A stretch of 27,915 bases of DNA from Acidimicrobiaceae bacterium UBA2093 (GTDB lineage Bacteria; Actinomycetota; Acidimicrobiia; Acidimicrobiales; Ilumatobacteraceae). The DNA lies in assembly GCA_002331255.1 (NCBI GenBank), contig DCZD01000026.1, positions 30,540-58,454 of the forward strand, in the 5' to 3' direction. Shown piece after piece: positions 1 to 7,435 of this stretch (positions within the stretch are counted from its first letter, which is position 1; each line of letters starts with the position of its first letter). The notes beneath the pieces are model-generated. The model did not search any database. It was not told where the DNA came from and was given only the letters and a program-made list of their open reading frames with translations. The translations under genes were made by a program, and so were the position numbers.

Positions 1-891
1 ACCAAGTTGTCGGCGTCGAATGGTCAGAGTGGCTTCGACATCGTCGTACCAACTGGCCCATATGTTCCGCAGATGATCGAGAAGGGCCTGTTGCAGAAGC
101 TCGACAAGACACTCATTCCAAACTTCGTGAACCTCGACGCACCTTACGTGGGGCAGCCGTGGGACCCGAACGACGAATATGTCGTTTGTAAGGACTGGGG
201 TAGTGCAGGCTTCTTGTACGACACCACCAAGATCACGAGGGAACTCACCACATGGGCAGACTTCCTCGATGCTTGCAAGAACGAGGCGAGTGGCAATGCC
301 GCAGTCATTGACGCCGCGTGGGACTTCTGTGGCCCGTACTTCTGGTCACAGGGCAAGTCGGCAAACACGACCGATGCAGCTGACCTCGACGCCGCCGAGA
401 AGTTCTTGGTCGACGAACTCGGACCGCACATCAAGGCATTTGACAGTTACCCAAGCACGAAGATCGCCGAAGGCGCGTATTCGATTGCCGTTGCATGGAC
501 GGGCGACGCACGTCAGGCCTTTTCTCGAATCAAGGATGCAGGAGGCAATCCTGAAGATTGGAAGTGGGTGCTGCCCGGACCGAAGACCCAGATCTTCATG
601 GACACCTACGCCATTCCGACCGGTGCACCGAATCCGGAAGCGGCACATGCGTGGATCAACTGGAACCTCATTCCAGAGATTTCGATCAAGGACCTCTCGT
701 ATCACGGTTACCACACCGGAATGAAGAGCATGGACCAGTTACTCAGCGAACTCGCGCCGACGCTCGAGAAGCCCGACATGATCTTCTTCAGTGACGATCA
801 AGTGGCCACGATGGAGCCGCAAGAGATCAACGCAGCCCTCGACCGTCTTGTTGACATCTTGAACAAGACCAAGGCCAAAGCCGGAGCATGA
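1..891 (+). CDS. Polyamine-type ABC transporter substrate-binding protein, C-terminal part (5' truncated by window edge)
   Basis: The open frame runs from the first base, so the start codon and export signal lie outside the window; 296 residues remain. The text fits the periplasmic/lipoprotein binding proteins of the PotD/PotF type: an early FDIVVPTGPYVPQMI segment (the usual D-V..PS..Y...M pattern), the central GSAGFLYDTTKI and WADFLD motifs, then AYSIAVAWTGDA and a WVLPGPKTQIFMDTYAIP block that in this family lines the ligand pocket. It would capture spermidine/putrescine or a related cation outside the membrane and hand it to the permease encoded 4 nt downstream. The ATPase partner is not downstream and is presumably upstream of the window. 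The exact substrate cannot be read from sequence; other small organic ligands are possible. Confidence 0.85.
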   Translation, partial: TKLSASNGQSGFDIVVPTGPYVPQMIEKGLLQKLDKTLIPNFVNLDAPYVGQPWDPNDEYVVCKDWGSAGFLYDTTKITRELTTWADFLDACKNEASGNAAVIDAAWDFCGPYFWSQGKSANTTDAADLDAAEKFLVDELGPHIKAFDSYPSTKIAEGAYSIAVAWTGDARQAFSRIKDAGGNPEDWKWVLPGPKTQIFMDTYAIPTGAPNPEAAHAWINWNLIPEISIKDLSYHGYHTGMKSMDQLLSELAPTLEKPDMIFFSDDQVATMEPQEINAALDRLVDILNKTKAKAGA

Positions 892-895
892 TCCG

Positions 896-2929
896 TTGAC
901 AGGAGTTGTCGTACCAGTATCTCGGAGGCGACTGCGAGGGCCAAAGTTTGCTCTCGCGTTGCCTTCGATGATCTGGTACGGCCTCTTCTTCATCGTCCCT
1001 ATTGGCTTCATCATCTACTACTCCTTCGGCACGAAGGACACGACACAGCTACTACCCGTCGACCTGACGAATCTCACGACGTCGAACTATTCGAATGTCT
1101 TCGACGCGACGTTTTTTCAGGTGTTCAAAGCGACCATCCGGATCTCGATCACCGCGACACTGCTGTGCCTCATTGTCGGGTTGCCCGTCGCATACTTAGC
1201 GGCCTTCAAGGTGTCAGACCGCTGGAAGGCAATCATCTTGGCGGCAGTCGTCGTGCCGAGTTTCACGTCGTTTCTCATCCGGACAGTTGCTTGGCGAATA
1301 CCACTAGCGCCAAACGGAACTTTGTCGAAGTGGCTCGTGGAGTGGGGGTGGATCGGATCAAACGGCATTCAAATTCTCGAGACCACGACAGCGGTGCAGA
1401 TCGCGATTGTTTATAACTATCTCGGGTTCATGATCCTTCCGTTGTTCGTGGCGCTTGATCGCATCGATGTACGAATGCGTGAGGCGAGCAAAGATCTCGG
1501 TGCGGGTCGGGTGGCGACTTTCTTTTCGGTAACACTTCCTCTTGCTGGCCCCGGAATCGTCGCTGGCGTCCTACTCACGTTCATACCGATGTGCGGTGAC
1601 TACGTGACAGCGACCGTGCTTGGTGGCGCCAAGGGCAACATGATCGGCTCGATGATTGCATCACAGTTCAGCGGGGCACAGAACTGGCCACTTGGTGCCG
1701 CGATGGCGGTGCTGATGATTGGCGCGGTACTACTCACGCTCGCGGTCGGAGCGCTCGTCGTGTGGTTGCTTCCACGCGCCCTGTCATTGTTGGCGCCAAT
1801 GGCGGAAAAACTTCGAGCATCTGCGCATGCTCGGTCTGCGAGGGCGGTCGCCGACGGCTCTGCGCAGAACAAGTTGCCTTTTGACCCCGTCATCACGCTG
1901 ATGCGCGTGTGGACCGTACTCGTTCTTGTCTTCTTGTTCGTGCCGATTGTGTTGGTGTTCTTGCATTCATTCAACCGCAGTACCTCCTTCACGATCTGGT
2001 CGGGTCACACAAGTCTCAAGTGGTGGTCTGAATTGTTCGATGGCGGTAGCGCGTGGGCGCTGGTCATTCGCTTCACCGTCATCATCGTGTTGGCAGTAGC
2101 CCTTCGCGCCATCCTTGCGCGCACGACGAACATTGTTGTTCGTCGCCTCAACTGGGTGGGCCCGCTTGGTTTCGTGCTGGCTGTTGTCGTCAACGGCATC
2201 CTCACTGACTGGTACCGCGACATCTTCGACTTTGCAGGTATCGGAGACGCCATCCGGAACTCATTCATCGCAGCTTTCGGCGCCACGATCATCGCAGTCA
2301 TCATCGGTGGTCTCGCTGGTGTCGGCCTTGCTCGTCGACCTGGTCGGTGGACGACGGTCTTCATGGCGGTGGTCTTTCTCATCTTGGTGACTCCGGAGAT
2401 CATGGACGCGATCGCGCTCGCCACGTGGTTCCCCCGCATTCAAGACATTCCTGTACTTGGGTATCCCTTCAGAGAGGGAATTGGTCCGTTCAATGGCGGC
2501 ATCAGCAAACTGTGGGTGGGTCAGTCTTTGTACGCGAGTGCAGTCGTCACACTCATTGTTCGCGCACGACTTGCTGGTCTCGACGAATCGCTCGAGGAAG
2601 CCGCCGCCGACCTTGGCGCCACGCCGGCTCGAGCATTCAGGCAAATCACTCTGCCGCTCATCTCGTCAGCACTCGTTGCAGGTGGGCTGCTCTCCTTTGC
2701 TCTGTGCCTTGACAATGCAGTTATCAGCACGCTCATCAGTGAAGCCGGATCGACCACGTTCCCCGTTGCTTTGCTTGGTGCCACGCGCAGCACGATCAAG
2801 CCGTTCTGGGGCGTCGGCGCAGTCATCCTTTTTGCCATAACGATGGCGGCCTTGGCGTTCGTCGCGGTGGTGCTGCGTCGTTCGGGAAGCTCGTCAAGCG
2901 ACATCGCCGCGACACTGACCGGCTCCTAA
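896..2929 (+). CDS. Fused double permease of a polyamine-type ABC transporter (PotB-PotC-like fusion)
   Basis: A 677-residue membrane protein carrying two binding-protein-dependent permease (MetI-like) domains in one chain. Each half has an EAA loop that docks the ATPase: REASKDLGAGR near 195-205 and EEAAADLGATPARAF near 567-581, each followed by the ITLPL/VTLPL pattern. Polyamine transporters normally use two separate permeases, so this one polypeptide should form the whole channel. The start is TTG at 896, four bases after the binding-protein stop, giving a tight operon. The second half contains about 63 extra residues with two hydrophobic segments (near 388-406 and 421-436); the motif WWSELFD (376-382) before it is echoed by WYRDIFD (439-445) after it, which suggests an ancient internal duplication. 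Membrane location is clear; the substrate is inferred from the neighbour. Confidence 0.85.
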   Translation: MTGVVVPVSRRRLRGPKFALALPSMIWYGLFFIVPIGFIIYYSFGTKDTTQLLPVDLTNLTTSNYSNVFDATFFQVFKATIRISITATLLCLIVGLPVAYLAAFKVSDRWKAIILAAVVVPSFTSFLIRTVAWRIPLAPNGTLSKWLVEWGWIGSNGIQILETTTAVQIAIVYNYLGFMILPLFVALDRIDVRMREASKDLGAGRVATFFSVTLPLAGPGIVAGVLLTFIPMCGDYVTATVLGGAKGNMIGSMIASQFSGAQNWPLGAAMAVLMIGAVLLTLAVGALVVWLLPRALSLLAPMAEKLRASAHARSARAVADGSAQNKLPFDPVITLMRVWTVLVLVFLFVPIVLVFLHSFNRSTSFTIWSGHTSLKWWSELFDGGSAWALVIRFTVIIVLAVALRAILARTTNIVVRRLNWVGPLGFVLAVVVNGILTDWYRDIFDFAGIGDAIRNSFIAAFGATIIAVIIGGLAGVGLARRPGRWTTVFMAVVFLILVTPEIMDAIALATWFPRIQDIPVLGYPFREGIGPFNGGISKLWVGQSLYASAVVTLIVRARLAGLDESLEEAAADLGATPARAFRQITLPLISSALVAGGLLSFALCLDNAVISTLISEAGSTTFPVALLGATRSTIKPFWGVGAVILFAITMAALAFVAVVLRRSGSSSSDIAATLTGS

Positions 2930-2938
2930 GTTCACCTC

Positions 2939-2946
2939 GTATCGTT
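2939..2946 (+). promoter_or_regulatory. Possible -10 element (gTATCGTt) for the dehydrogenase-dnaJ unit
   Basis: TATCGT lies 12 nt before the ATG at 2958 and would give a very short leader. The same eight bases, gtatcgtt, recur before both tRNA units at 4484-4491 and 27671-27678. No convincing -35 was found. Confidence 0.4.
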
Positions 2947-2957
2947 GACCTTCCTAT

Positions 2958-3878
2958 ATGGTGCGCCCTCGCGACAAATCGATTTGTGTGTCACCGGACA
3001 GGTCCGGTTGGATTGCGGCTGCGGTGCGTGAAGCAGGAGCGTCGGTTGTTGACGCGAGCGATGCATCGGCGGTTGTGTGGACCGATGCGCGCGACGCCGA
3101 TGGCCTCGCAAAACTTCTGGCCGATCATTCACACATTGAATGGGTGCAGGTTCCGTTCGCAGGTATCGAGAACTTCGCACCGATCATCGATGATTCGCGC
3201 ATTTGGACGTGCGGAAAAGGTGTGTATGCCGAGCCGGTGGGGGAACACGTCATTGGTCTGGCGCTTGCTGGCATGCGCAACATCGCGGGGTACTCCCGCG
3301 CCACGAAGTGGACGGGGCCGAAGGGATTCAATCTGCTTGGTGCACGGGTCACATTGGTGGGTGGCGGCGGAATCACCGAGACGCTTCTCAGGCTTCTCAC
3401 TCCGTTCAATTGTCATGTCACCGTCGTACGCAAACGTGTCGAGCATCTCGACGGGGCCGACGAGGTCGTCGACATCGACCACCTTGTCGACGCCATTACT
3501 GGGGCAGATCTCGTTGTACTGGCGTTGTCTCTCACGCCAGAGACTGAGGGTCTCATCGGACGACCGGAGTTCGAAGTGATGGAGCAACACGCATGGATCG
3601 TGAATGTGGCACGGGGCAAGCACATCGTCACGGATGATCTCGTGTGGGCACTTCAAAACGATGTGATCGGTGGTGCGGCTCTCGATGTCACGGATCCTGA
3701 GCCACTGCCTGCCGACCACCCACTCTGGTCTCTGCCGAATTGCATCGTCACTCCGCATGTAGGCAACACACCGGAGATGGCTGTTCCCTTGCTGAGTGAA
3801 CGTGTGCGCGAGAACGTGCGGCGCTATCTGAAAGGTGAGTCGCTCATCGGACTAGTCGACTCTCATCTTGGGTACTAA
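2958..3878 (+). CDS. D-isomer-specific 2-hydroxyacid dehydrogenase, NAD-binding
   Basis: The 306-residue product matches the D-2-hydroxyacid dehydrogenase family (phosphoglycerate, glyoxylate/hydroxypyruvate or D-lactate type reductases), which reversibly oxidise a D-2-hydroxyacid with NAD(P). The Rossmann fold begins near 131 with VTLVGGGGITE; the third glycine of the usual GxGxxG is Thr140. The catalytic triad is in place: Arg219 in NVARG, Glu248 in DPEPL and His267 in TPHVG. There is no ACT or other regulatory domain, so it is not a typical SerA. An in-frame stop at 2946 limits the start to the ATG at 2958 or GTG 2961. Its end overlaps the next gene by 11 nt, so the two are probably co-transcribed. 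The specific substrate is unknown. Confidence 0.85.
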   Translation: MVRPRDKSICVSPDRSGWIAAAVREAGASVVDASDASAVVWTDARDADGLAKLLADHSHIEWVQVPFAGIENFAPIIDDSRIWTCGKGVYAEPVGEHVIGLALAGMRNIAGYSRATKWTGPKGFNLLGARVTLVGGGGITETLLRLLTPFNCHVTVVRKRVEHLDGADEVVDIDHLVDAITGADLVVLALSLTPETEGLIGRPEFEVMEQHAWIVNVARGKHIVTDDLVWALQNDVIGGAALDVTDPEPLPADHPLWSLPNCIVTPHVGNTPEMAVPLLSERVRENVRRYLKGESLIGLVDSHLGY

Positions 3879-4464
3879 GACTCACTACGACGTACTCGGC
3901 GTGTCGCATAACGCGACACAGGACGAGATTCGACGCGCTTATCGTTCGTTGGCTCGAAACCTGCATCCAGATGTGGCTGCAGCTGATTCCATCTCGTCAT
4001 TGACGATGGCGGAGGTGAATCGGGCATGGTCTGTGTTGTCCGATCCTCGCCTTCGAAGCGAGTATGACCGCGCACTCGATGTCTCTGCTGCGAATGGCGA
4101 TGGGCGAGACACCGCAGAACGTGAAGTGTTCTTCCAAGTGCCGACCGGTGTCGAACCACCTCGGTTCCCATGGCGAGGTGCCGTGTTCTTCGCAACTCTC
4201 GGAATCGTGGTGGTTCTCGTCCTCGCAGCGTTCGTTGACCCCGAAGAACCCTTGAAGCCAGACCAACTTCTCACGGGCGGTAGTTGTGTCGACATTGACG
4301 CCACGCTCGCTGTGCGCGAAGTCGATTGTGCAGGGCCACACGATGCGGTAGTGCGTCAACTCATCGCATTTGACGCAATGTGCCCGAACGGAACCGAGGT
4401 ATTTCGCGACAGCCAAGGCATGGGAAATGCGTGCGTCGATCGGGTGGTGGCATCCTCGCCGTAG
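3868..4464 (+). CDS. Membrane-anchored J-domain (DnaJ-like) protein with cysteine-containing extracytoplasmic domain
   Basis: The product has 198 residues. Residues 6-70 form a J-domain with the diagnostic HPD at 33-35, which stimulates the ATPase of a DnaK-type chaperone. There is no G/F region or zinc-finger domain, so it is not a full DnaJ. A single hydrophobic helix at about 104-123 follows a linker. The C-terminal part (about 135-195) has cysteines at 140, 154, 172 and 189; its SCVDI...VDCAGPHDAVV pattern resembles the septum-formation-type domains of actinobacterial membrane proteins (inference). The likely topology is a cytoplasmic J-domain and an outside C-terminal domain. The TTG start at 3868 overlaps the dehydrogenase stop and places the J-domain right at the N-terminus. 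No client or partner is visible. Confidence 0.75.
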   Translation: MGTKTHYDVLGVSHNATQDEIRRAYRSLARNLHPDVAAADSISSLTMAEVNRAWSVLSDPRLRSEYDRALDVSAANGDGRDTAEREVFFQVPTGVEPPRFPWRGAVFFATLGIVVVLVLAAFVDPEEPLKPDQLLTGGSCVDIDATLAVREVDCAGPHDAVVRQLIAFDAMCPNGTEVFRDSQGMGNACVDRVVASSP

Positions 4465-4483
4465 GCGATGTGGGGAGGCTCGG

Positions 4484-4491
4484 GTATCGTT
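4484..4491 (+). promoter_or_regulatory. Probable -10 element (gTATCGTt) of the tRNA-Val gene
   Basis: TATCGT at 4485-4490 is 14 nt before the first base of tRNA-Val. The identical octamer precedes tRNA-Asn at a similar distance (27671-27678). No clear -35 hexamer was seen. Confidence 0.45.
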
Positions 4492-4504
4492 CACCCGTCC
4501 GCAA

Positions 4505-4581
4505 GGGCGCGTAGCTCAGTTGGTTAGAGCGCTACCTTCACACGGTAGAGGTCCCGGGTTCGAGTCCCGTCGCGCCCACCA
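4505..4581 (+). tRNA. tRNA-Val (anticodon CAC), CCA encoded
   Basis: A full cloverleaf can be folded. The acceptor stem is GGGCGCG / CGCGCCC (4505-4511 with 4571-4577), the D-arm GCTC...GAGC, the anticodon stem CTACC / GGTAG with loop TTCACAC, and the T-arm has loop TTCGAGT. The anticodon CAC at 4539-4541 reads GUG (Val). The discriminator is A4578 and CCA follows directly in the DNA (4579-4581). Confidence 0.97.
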
Positions 4582-4596
4582 CCGTCTTGTCCCGCT

Positions 4597-4608
4597 CTGG
4601 CATGCCAG
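4597..4608. promoter_or_regulatory. Perfect 12-bp palindrome CTGGCATGCCAG between tRNA-Val and the DUF3499 gene
   Basis: The 12-mer is its own reverse complement. It is followed six bases later by a T-run (4618-4624) that also contains the TAGTTT -10 candidate. It could be a weak hairpin terminator for the tRNA (4-bp stem, CATG loop) or a repressor site just upstream of the next promoter; neither is established. Confidence 0.3.
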
Positions 4609-4614
4609 GCGAAG

Positions 4615-4620
4615 TAGTTT
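4615..4620 (+). promoter_or_regulatory. -10 element TAGTTT for a leaderless DUF3499 transcript
   Basis: TAGTTT ends exactly 6 nt before the GTG start at 4627, the spacing expected if transcription begins at the start codon itself. There is no purine-rich ribosome-binding site in the gap, which is all pyrimidine. Confidence 0.5.
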
Positions 4621-4626
4621 TTTTCT

Positions 4627-5178
4627 GTGCGTCGATTGTGTGAACGTCCCGGCTGTTCCATGCCGACCGCTGTCTCGTACGTCATCGACAATGCAGGGCT
4701 AGTTGTACGTCTCGACTCTGCTCCATCGGCAGACCCTGCGTTGGCTGGCAGCTTGTGTCAGAAGCATGCAGATGGTCTGCGAGTGCCACGCGGTTGGACC
4801 ATTGACGATTGTCGTGAGTCGGTCCCGCGGCTGTTTCTCGCTCCTGACACAATTGACACGTCGAATCAGGGCTCGGTCAGCACTGTGAAACCTGTCAGCG
4901 CGCCTACGAAACATCAGGGCGGCAAGACTGCGCGGGAAACCAATGACTCGGGTTTGTTTGATGATGACGTGGCACGCCAGGCAGCACCAGTCGAGAGTGC
5001 CCCCGAAGGCGACGATCGGCCAACGCCGATCACGGCCAGTGATGAGCGTGGCGCTCCGTGGATGCCTCGACTCTCACGCCGTGGTGAAGAGGAAGATGTC
5101 GAAGTCGATGCAGACGGACTGCCAGTTCGTGGACGATTGCTCGGACGTGCATTCGGTGACCGGTCCCGTGGCGTCTAA
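4627..5178 (+). CDS. DUF3499 family protein (zinc-ribbon-like N-terminus)
   Basis: The product has 183 residues. The N-terminal 60 residues match the actinobacterial DUF3499 family: CERPGC at 5-10, a central hydrophobic strand, then LCQKHADGLRVPRGW at 43-57. Cys5, Cys10, Cys44 and His47 are spaced like a small zinc-binding knuckle (inference). The rest (about 70-150) is polar, low in complexity and probably disordered, ending in a basic RGRLLGRAFGDRSRG tail. The GTG start at 4627 puts the first cysteine at residue 5, as is usual in the family, and has a TAGTTT hexamer 6 nt upstream. The function of the family is not known. The next gene begins 31 nt downstream on the same strand. Confidence 0.8.
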   Translation: MRRLCERPGCSMPTAVSYVIDNAGLVVRLDSAPSADPALAGSLCQKHADGLRVPRGWTIDDCRESVPRLFLAPDTIDTSNQGSVSTVKPVSAPTKHQGGKTARETNDSGLFDDDVARQAAPVESAPEGDDRPTPITASDERGAPWMPRLSRRGEEEDVEVDADGLPVRGRLLGRAFGDRSRGV

Positions 5179-5209
5179 CGGCGCAGTGCGTGAAGGCCAC
5201 GGTGATTGA

Positions 5210-5629
5210 ATGAGGCTTGATGAGTCGGTGCATGTGCCAGCGACGGTCGAGCGAGTGAGACCCCACGTAGAAGATCTCAGCTGCTACAACGCGTGGATGC
5301 CTCTCGTGCATTCGGTTGAGCGTGTGGATTCTCGGACCTGGAATGTCGAACTGCGAGCCAAGGTCGGACCGTTCGCGCGTTCGAAAAAACTTCGCATGGT
5401 ACGAACTGTTGACGAGCCGTCGCGAATTGTGTTCGAACGCTGCGAAGTCGATGGCAAGTCACATGCACCGTGGGTACTTGCCGTTGCTTTGCAGACAGAG
5501 GGCTCCGACACCGTGGTGTCTGTGCATCTCGACTATCGCGGAACCTTGTGGACGGGCGGTCTACTTGAAAAAGTTCTTCGCGATCATGTGGCGGTCGCAA
5601 AAGAACGCTTGCCGCGCATCTGCGCCTGA
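5210..5629 (+). CDS. SRPBCC (START-like / polyketide cyclase fold) family protein
   Basis: The 139-residue product has the usual layout of small SRPBCC proteins: an N-terminal strand DESVHVPATVERVRPHVEDL, where the protein binds a ligand in a helix-grip cavity, then W29 and the strand WNVELRAKVGPFARSK, and a long C-terminal helix LLEKVLRDHVAVAKERLPRI. Such proteins bind lipids or other hydrophobic ligands, or act as cyclases or coenzyme-binding factors; nothing here fixes the ligand. It follows the DUF3499 gene by 31 nt and may share its transcript. It ends 6 nt from the stop of the convergent ABC gene, leaving no room for a standard terminator. Confidence 0.75.
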   Translation: MRLDESVHVPATVERVRPHVEDLSCYNAWMPLVHSVERVDSRTWNVELRAKVGPFARSKKLRMVRTVDEPSRIVFERCEVDGKSHAPWVLAVALQTEGSDTVVSVHLDYRGTLWTGGLLEKVLRDHVAVAKERLPRICA

Positions 5630-5635
5630 CGCTCG

Positions 5636-6439
5636 TTAGGGTCGGTGAGCAGTCCAGCGACGGTTGTGCCGCTTCTCAACGACGAGGTCGACGTCGAAAC
5701 ATTCGCTGACATGCTCTGATGACATGACGTCTTCAATGCGACCCTGCCGGATGGAAGAACCGTTCTTCATCAGCAATGCATGAGTGCACGACGTCGGTAT
5801 CTCGTCGACATGATGGGTCACGAGCACCATTGGCAAGTCCGGTGAAGTCGCGGCGAGTACGTCGAGGTCTGCCACAAGCCTCTCGCGACCACCAAGGTCG
5901 AGTCGCGCGCTCGGTTCATCGAGCAACACGACGTGGGGGTCGCACATGAGGGTCCTTGCGAGGAGAACGCGCTGTTGCTCACCGGATGAAAGGGTTCCGA
6001 ATGATCTATGGGCGAGGGTTCCAATGCCGAGGCGTTCGAGGCACTCCAGTGCGCGACGGTGGTCTTCATCGTCGTATTCGTGCCACCACGTCTCAAGTGC
6101 TCCGTATTTCGCGGTCATGACCACGTCCTGCGCCGCGAGCGCATGACGGAGGTCAGCCGCCAAGCTCGCCGATGAATATGCGATGTGGTTTCGTACGTTT
6201 CGCACATCGAAGCTGCCAAGAGGCTTGCCTTGATAAGAGACCACACCGCTGGTCGGATGCAGATACAGCGACAGCACCCGGAGCAAGGTCGTCTTGCCGC
6301 AGCCGTTCGGGCCAAGTACAACCCAGCGCTCGCCAGGGTGCAGATTCAGTGTCAGGCCGTCGACGACACGACGCCCATCATGGATGACGCTCGCGCCGTG
6401 TAGTCCGAGCACTGCATCGGTGGGGCTGTGCGTCGTCAC
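5636..6439 (-). CDS. Orphan ABC-type ATPase (ModF/YlmA-like cytoplasmic ATP-binding protein)
   Basis: With a GTG start at 6439 the product has 267 residues. Walker A is GPNGCGKT (43-50), the signature LSSGE (150-154), Walker B VVLLDEPS (170-177), and the switch His is in VTHH (209). The Q-loop region reads IAYSSASLA, with Ser where most importers have Gln; this is seen in the ModF/PhrA/YlmA-like subgroup that is often encoded without a permease. No permease or binding protein lies nearby, so a role outside classical import is possible. Upstream in-frame starts up to 6667 would run through the divergent phosphotransferase and add unconserved sequence. A TACCGT hexamer ends 7 nt before this GTG, which supports it. 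Confidence 0.8.
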   Translation of the reverse strand: MTTHSPTDAVLGLHGASVIHDGRRVVDGLTLNLHPGERWVVLGPNGCGKTTLLRVLSLYLHPTSGVVSYQGKPLGSFDVRNVRNHIAYSSASLAADLRHALAAQDVVMTAKYGALETWWHEYDDEDHRRALECLERLGIGTLAHRSFGTLSSGEQQRVLLARTLMCDPHVVLLDEPSARLDLGGRERLVADLDVLAATSPDLPMVLVTHHVDEIPTSCTHALLMKNGSSIRQGRIEDVMSSEHVSECFDVDLVVEKRHNRRWTAHRP

Positions 6440-6446
6440 CGTGTCG

Positions 6447-6452
6447 ACGGTA
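6447..6452 (-). promoter_or_regulatory. -10 element TACCGT for the minus-strand ABC ATPase
   Basis: Read on the minus strand, TACCGT ends 7 nt before the GTG at 6439, consistent with a leaderless transcript. The divergent gene has only a weak CAAAGT at 6476-6481, 6 nt before its ATG. Confidence 0.45.
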
Positions 6453-6487
6453 GCCGCACCGGTCGGTGCTCGTGGCAAAGTGTGCCG

Positions 6488-7435
6488 ATGGCGAATACGC
6501 GAGAAGTCCTGGAAAGGGACCTTGCTCGAGTGGTTGGTGCCGACAGCGTCACCGATCTCACCCGTCTTACAGCGGGAGCGTCGCGCGAGACGTGGTCCTT
6601 CGCTGCAGATGGCAACAAATACATCATGCAGCGTGAGCGCTCTGGTGGTGTCGGCCGAATACGTCATGAGCCAACGCTGCTCCGCGCAGCGATGGTTGCC
6701 GGTGTGCCGGTGCCTGAAGTTGTGGTCGACGGGTCGACTTCAGACGCTCTCGAACGACCATTCATGGTCGTTCGTTACATCGATGGGGAGACGATTGCTC
6801 GTCGTATTCTGCGAGACGACGTCTTCTCGCATGTTCGATCGACATTTGTCGGTGATGTAGCCGCCGCGTTGGCTCGCCTTCACGCGATGCCAACGGATGT
6901 CGTGGCCGGTCTTGACTCATCAGACCAATTGACTATGTACGACAAGCTGTTGTGTGACCTCGACCAACCTCACCCTGCGTTTGAGCTAGTTATTCGCTGG
7001 TTGCAAGAACATCGACCTATGACTGCGCGTCGCACAATCGTGCACGGGGACTTTCGCCTCGGAAACTTGCTCGTCGACGAGAATGGGCTTCGTGCAGTTC
7101 TCGATTGGGAACTTGCCCACATCGGAGATCCGATGGAGGACCTCGGCTGGCTATGCGTTCGAGCATGGCGTTTCGGGTCTAGACGCCCTGTTGCAGGCGT
7201 CGCAGACTACGACGAATTATTCGATGCCTACGAGAGTGAGTCTGGAGTCCGCCCCGACCCGGAAGTAGTGCGGTGGTGGGAAGTGTTCGGCACTCTTCGA
7301 TGGGGCGTCATCTGCATCATGCAGATGACGGCGCACATGACTGGCATGACCCGTAGTCACGAGTTGGCTGCAATCGGACGACGAGTGTGCGAAACCGAAT
7401 ACGACGCATTCAAGTTGCTGGAAGGACGTTGGTGA
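6488..7435 (+). CDS. Phosphotransferase family protein (APH / ACAD11 N-terminal-like kinase fold)
   Basis: The 315-residue product belongs to the aminoglycoside-phosphotransferase-like kinase superfamily. The catalytic (Brenner) motif is IVHGDFRLGNLL (184-195) with Asp188 and Asn193; the metal-binding Asp is in VLDWELAHIGDP (Asp207). The wording of these motifs is that of the acyl-CoA-dehydrogenase-associated group (ACAD11-like), which phosphorylates hydroxylated acids or acyl-CoAs, rather than of a drug-resistance enzyme (inference). The ATG at 6488 was preferred to GTG 6428: the extra 20 residues are Arg-rich and would overlap the divergent ABC gene's start. The last base of its stop is the first base of the next gene's ATG, so the two are translationally coupled. 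Confidence 0.8.
   Translation: MANTREVLERDLARVVGADSVTDLTRLTAGASRETWSFAADGNKYIMQRERSGGVGRIRHEPTLLRAAMVAGVPVPEVVVDGSTSDALERPFMVVRYIDGETIARRILRDDVFSHVRSTFVGDVAAALARLHAMPTDVVAGLDSSDQLTMYDKLLCDLDQPHPAFELVIRWLQEHRPMTARRTIVHGDFRLGNLLVDENGLRAVLDWELAHIGDPMEDLGWLCVRAWRFGSRRPVAGVADYDELFDAYESESGVRPDPEVVRWWEVFGTLRWGVICIMQMTAHMTGMTRSHELAAIGRRVCETEYDAFKLLEGRW

Noticed and set aside
2005..2439. Minus-strand frame of 144 codons inside the permease
   Set aside because: It is rich in Met, Arg and Thr, as expected of the reverse strand of a hydrophobic-helix gene; the plus frame has EAA loops.
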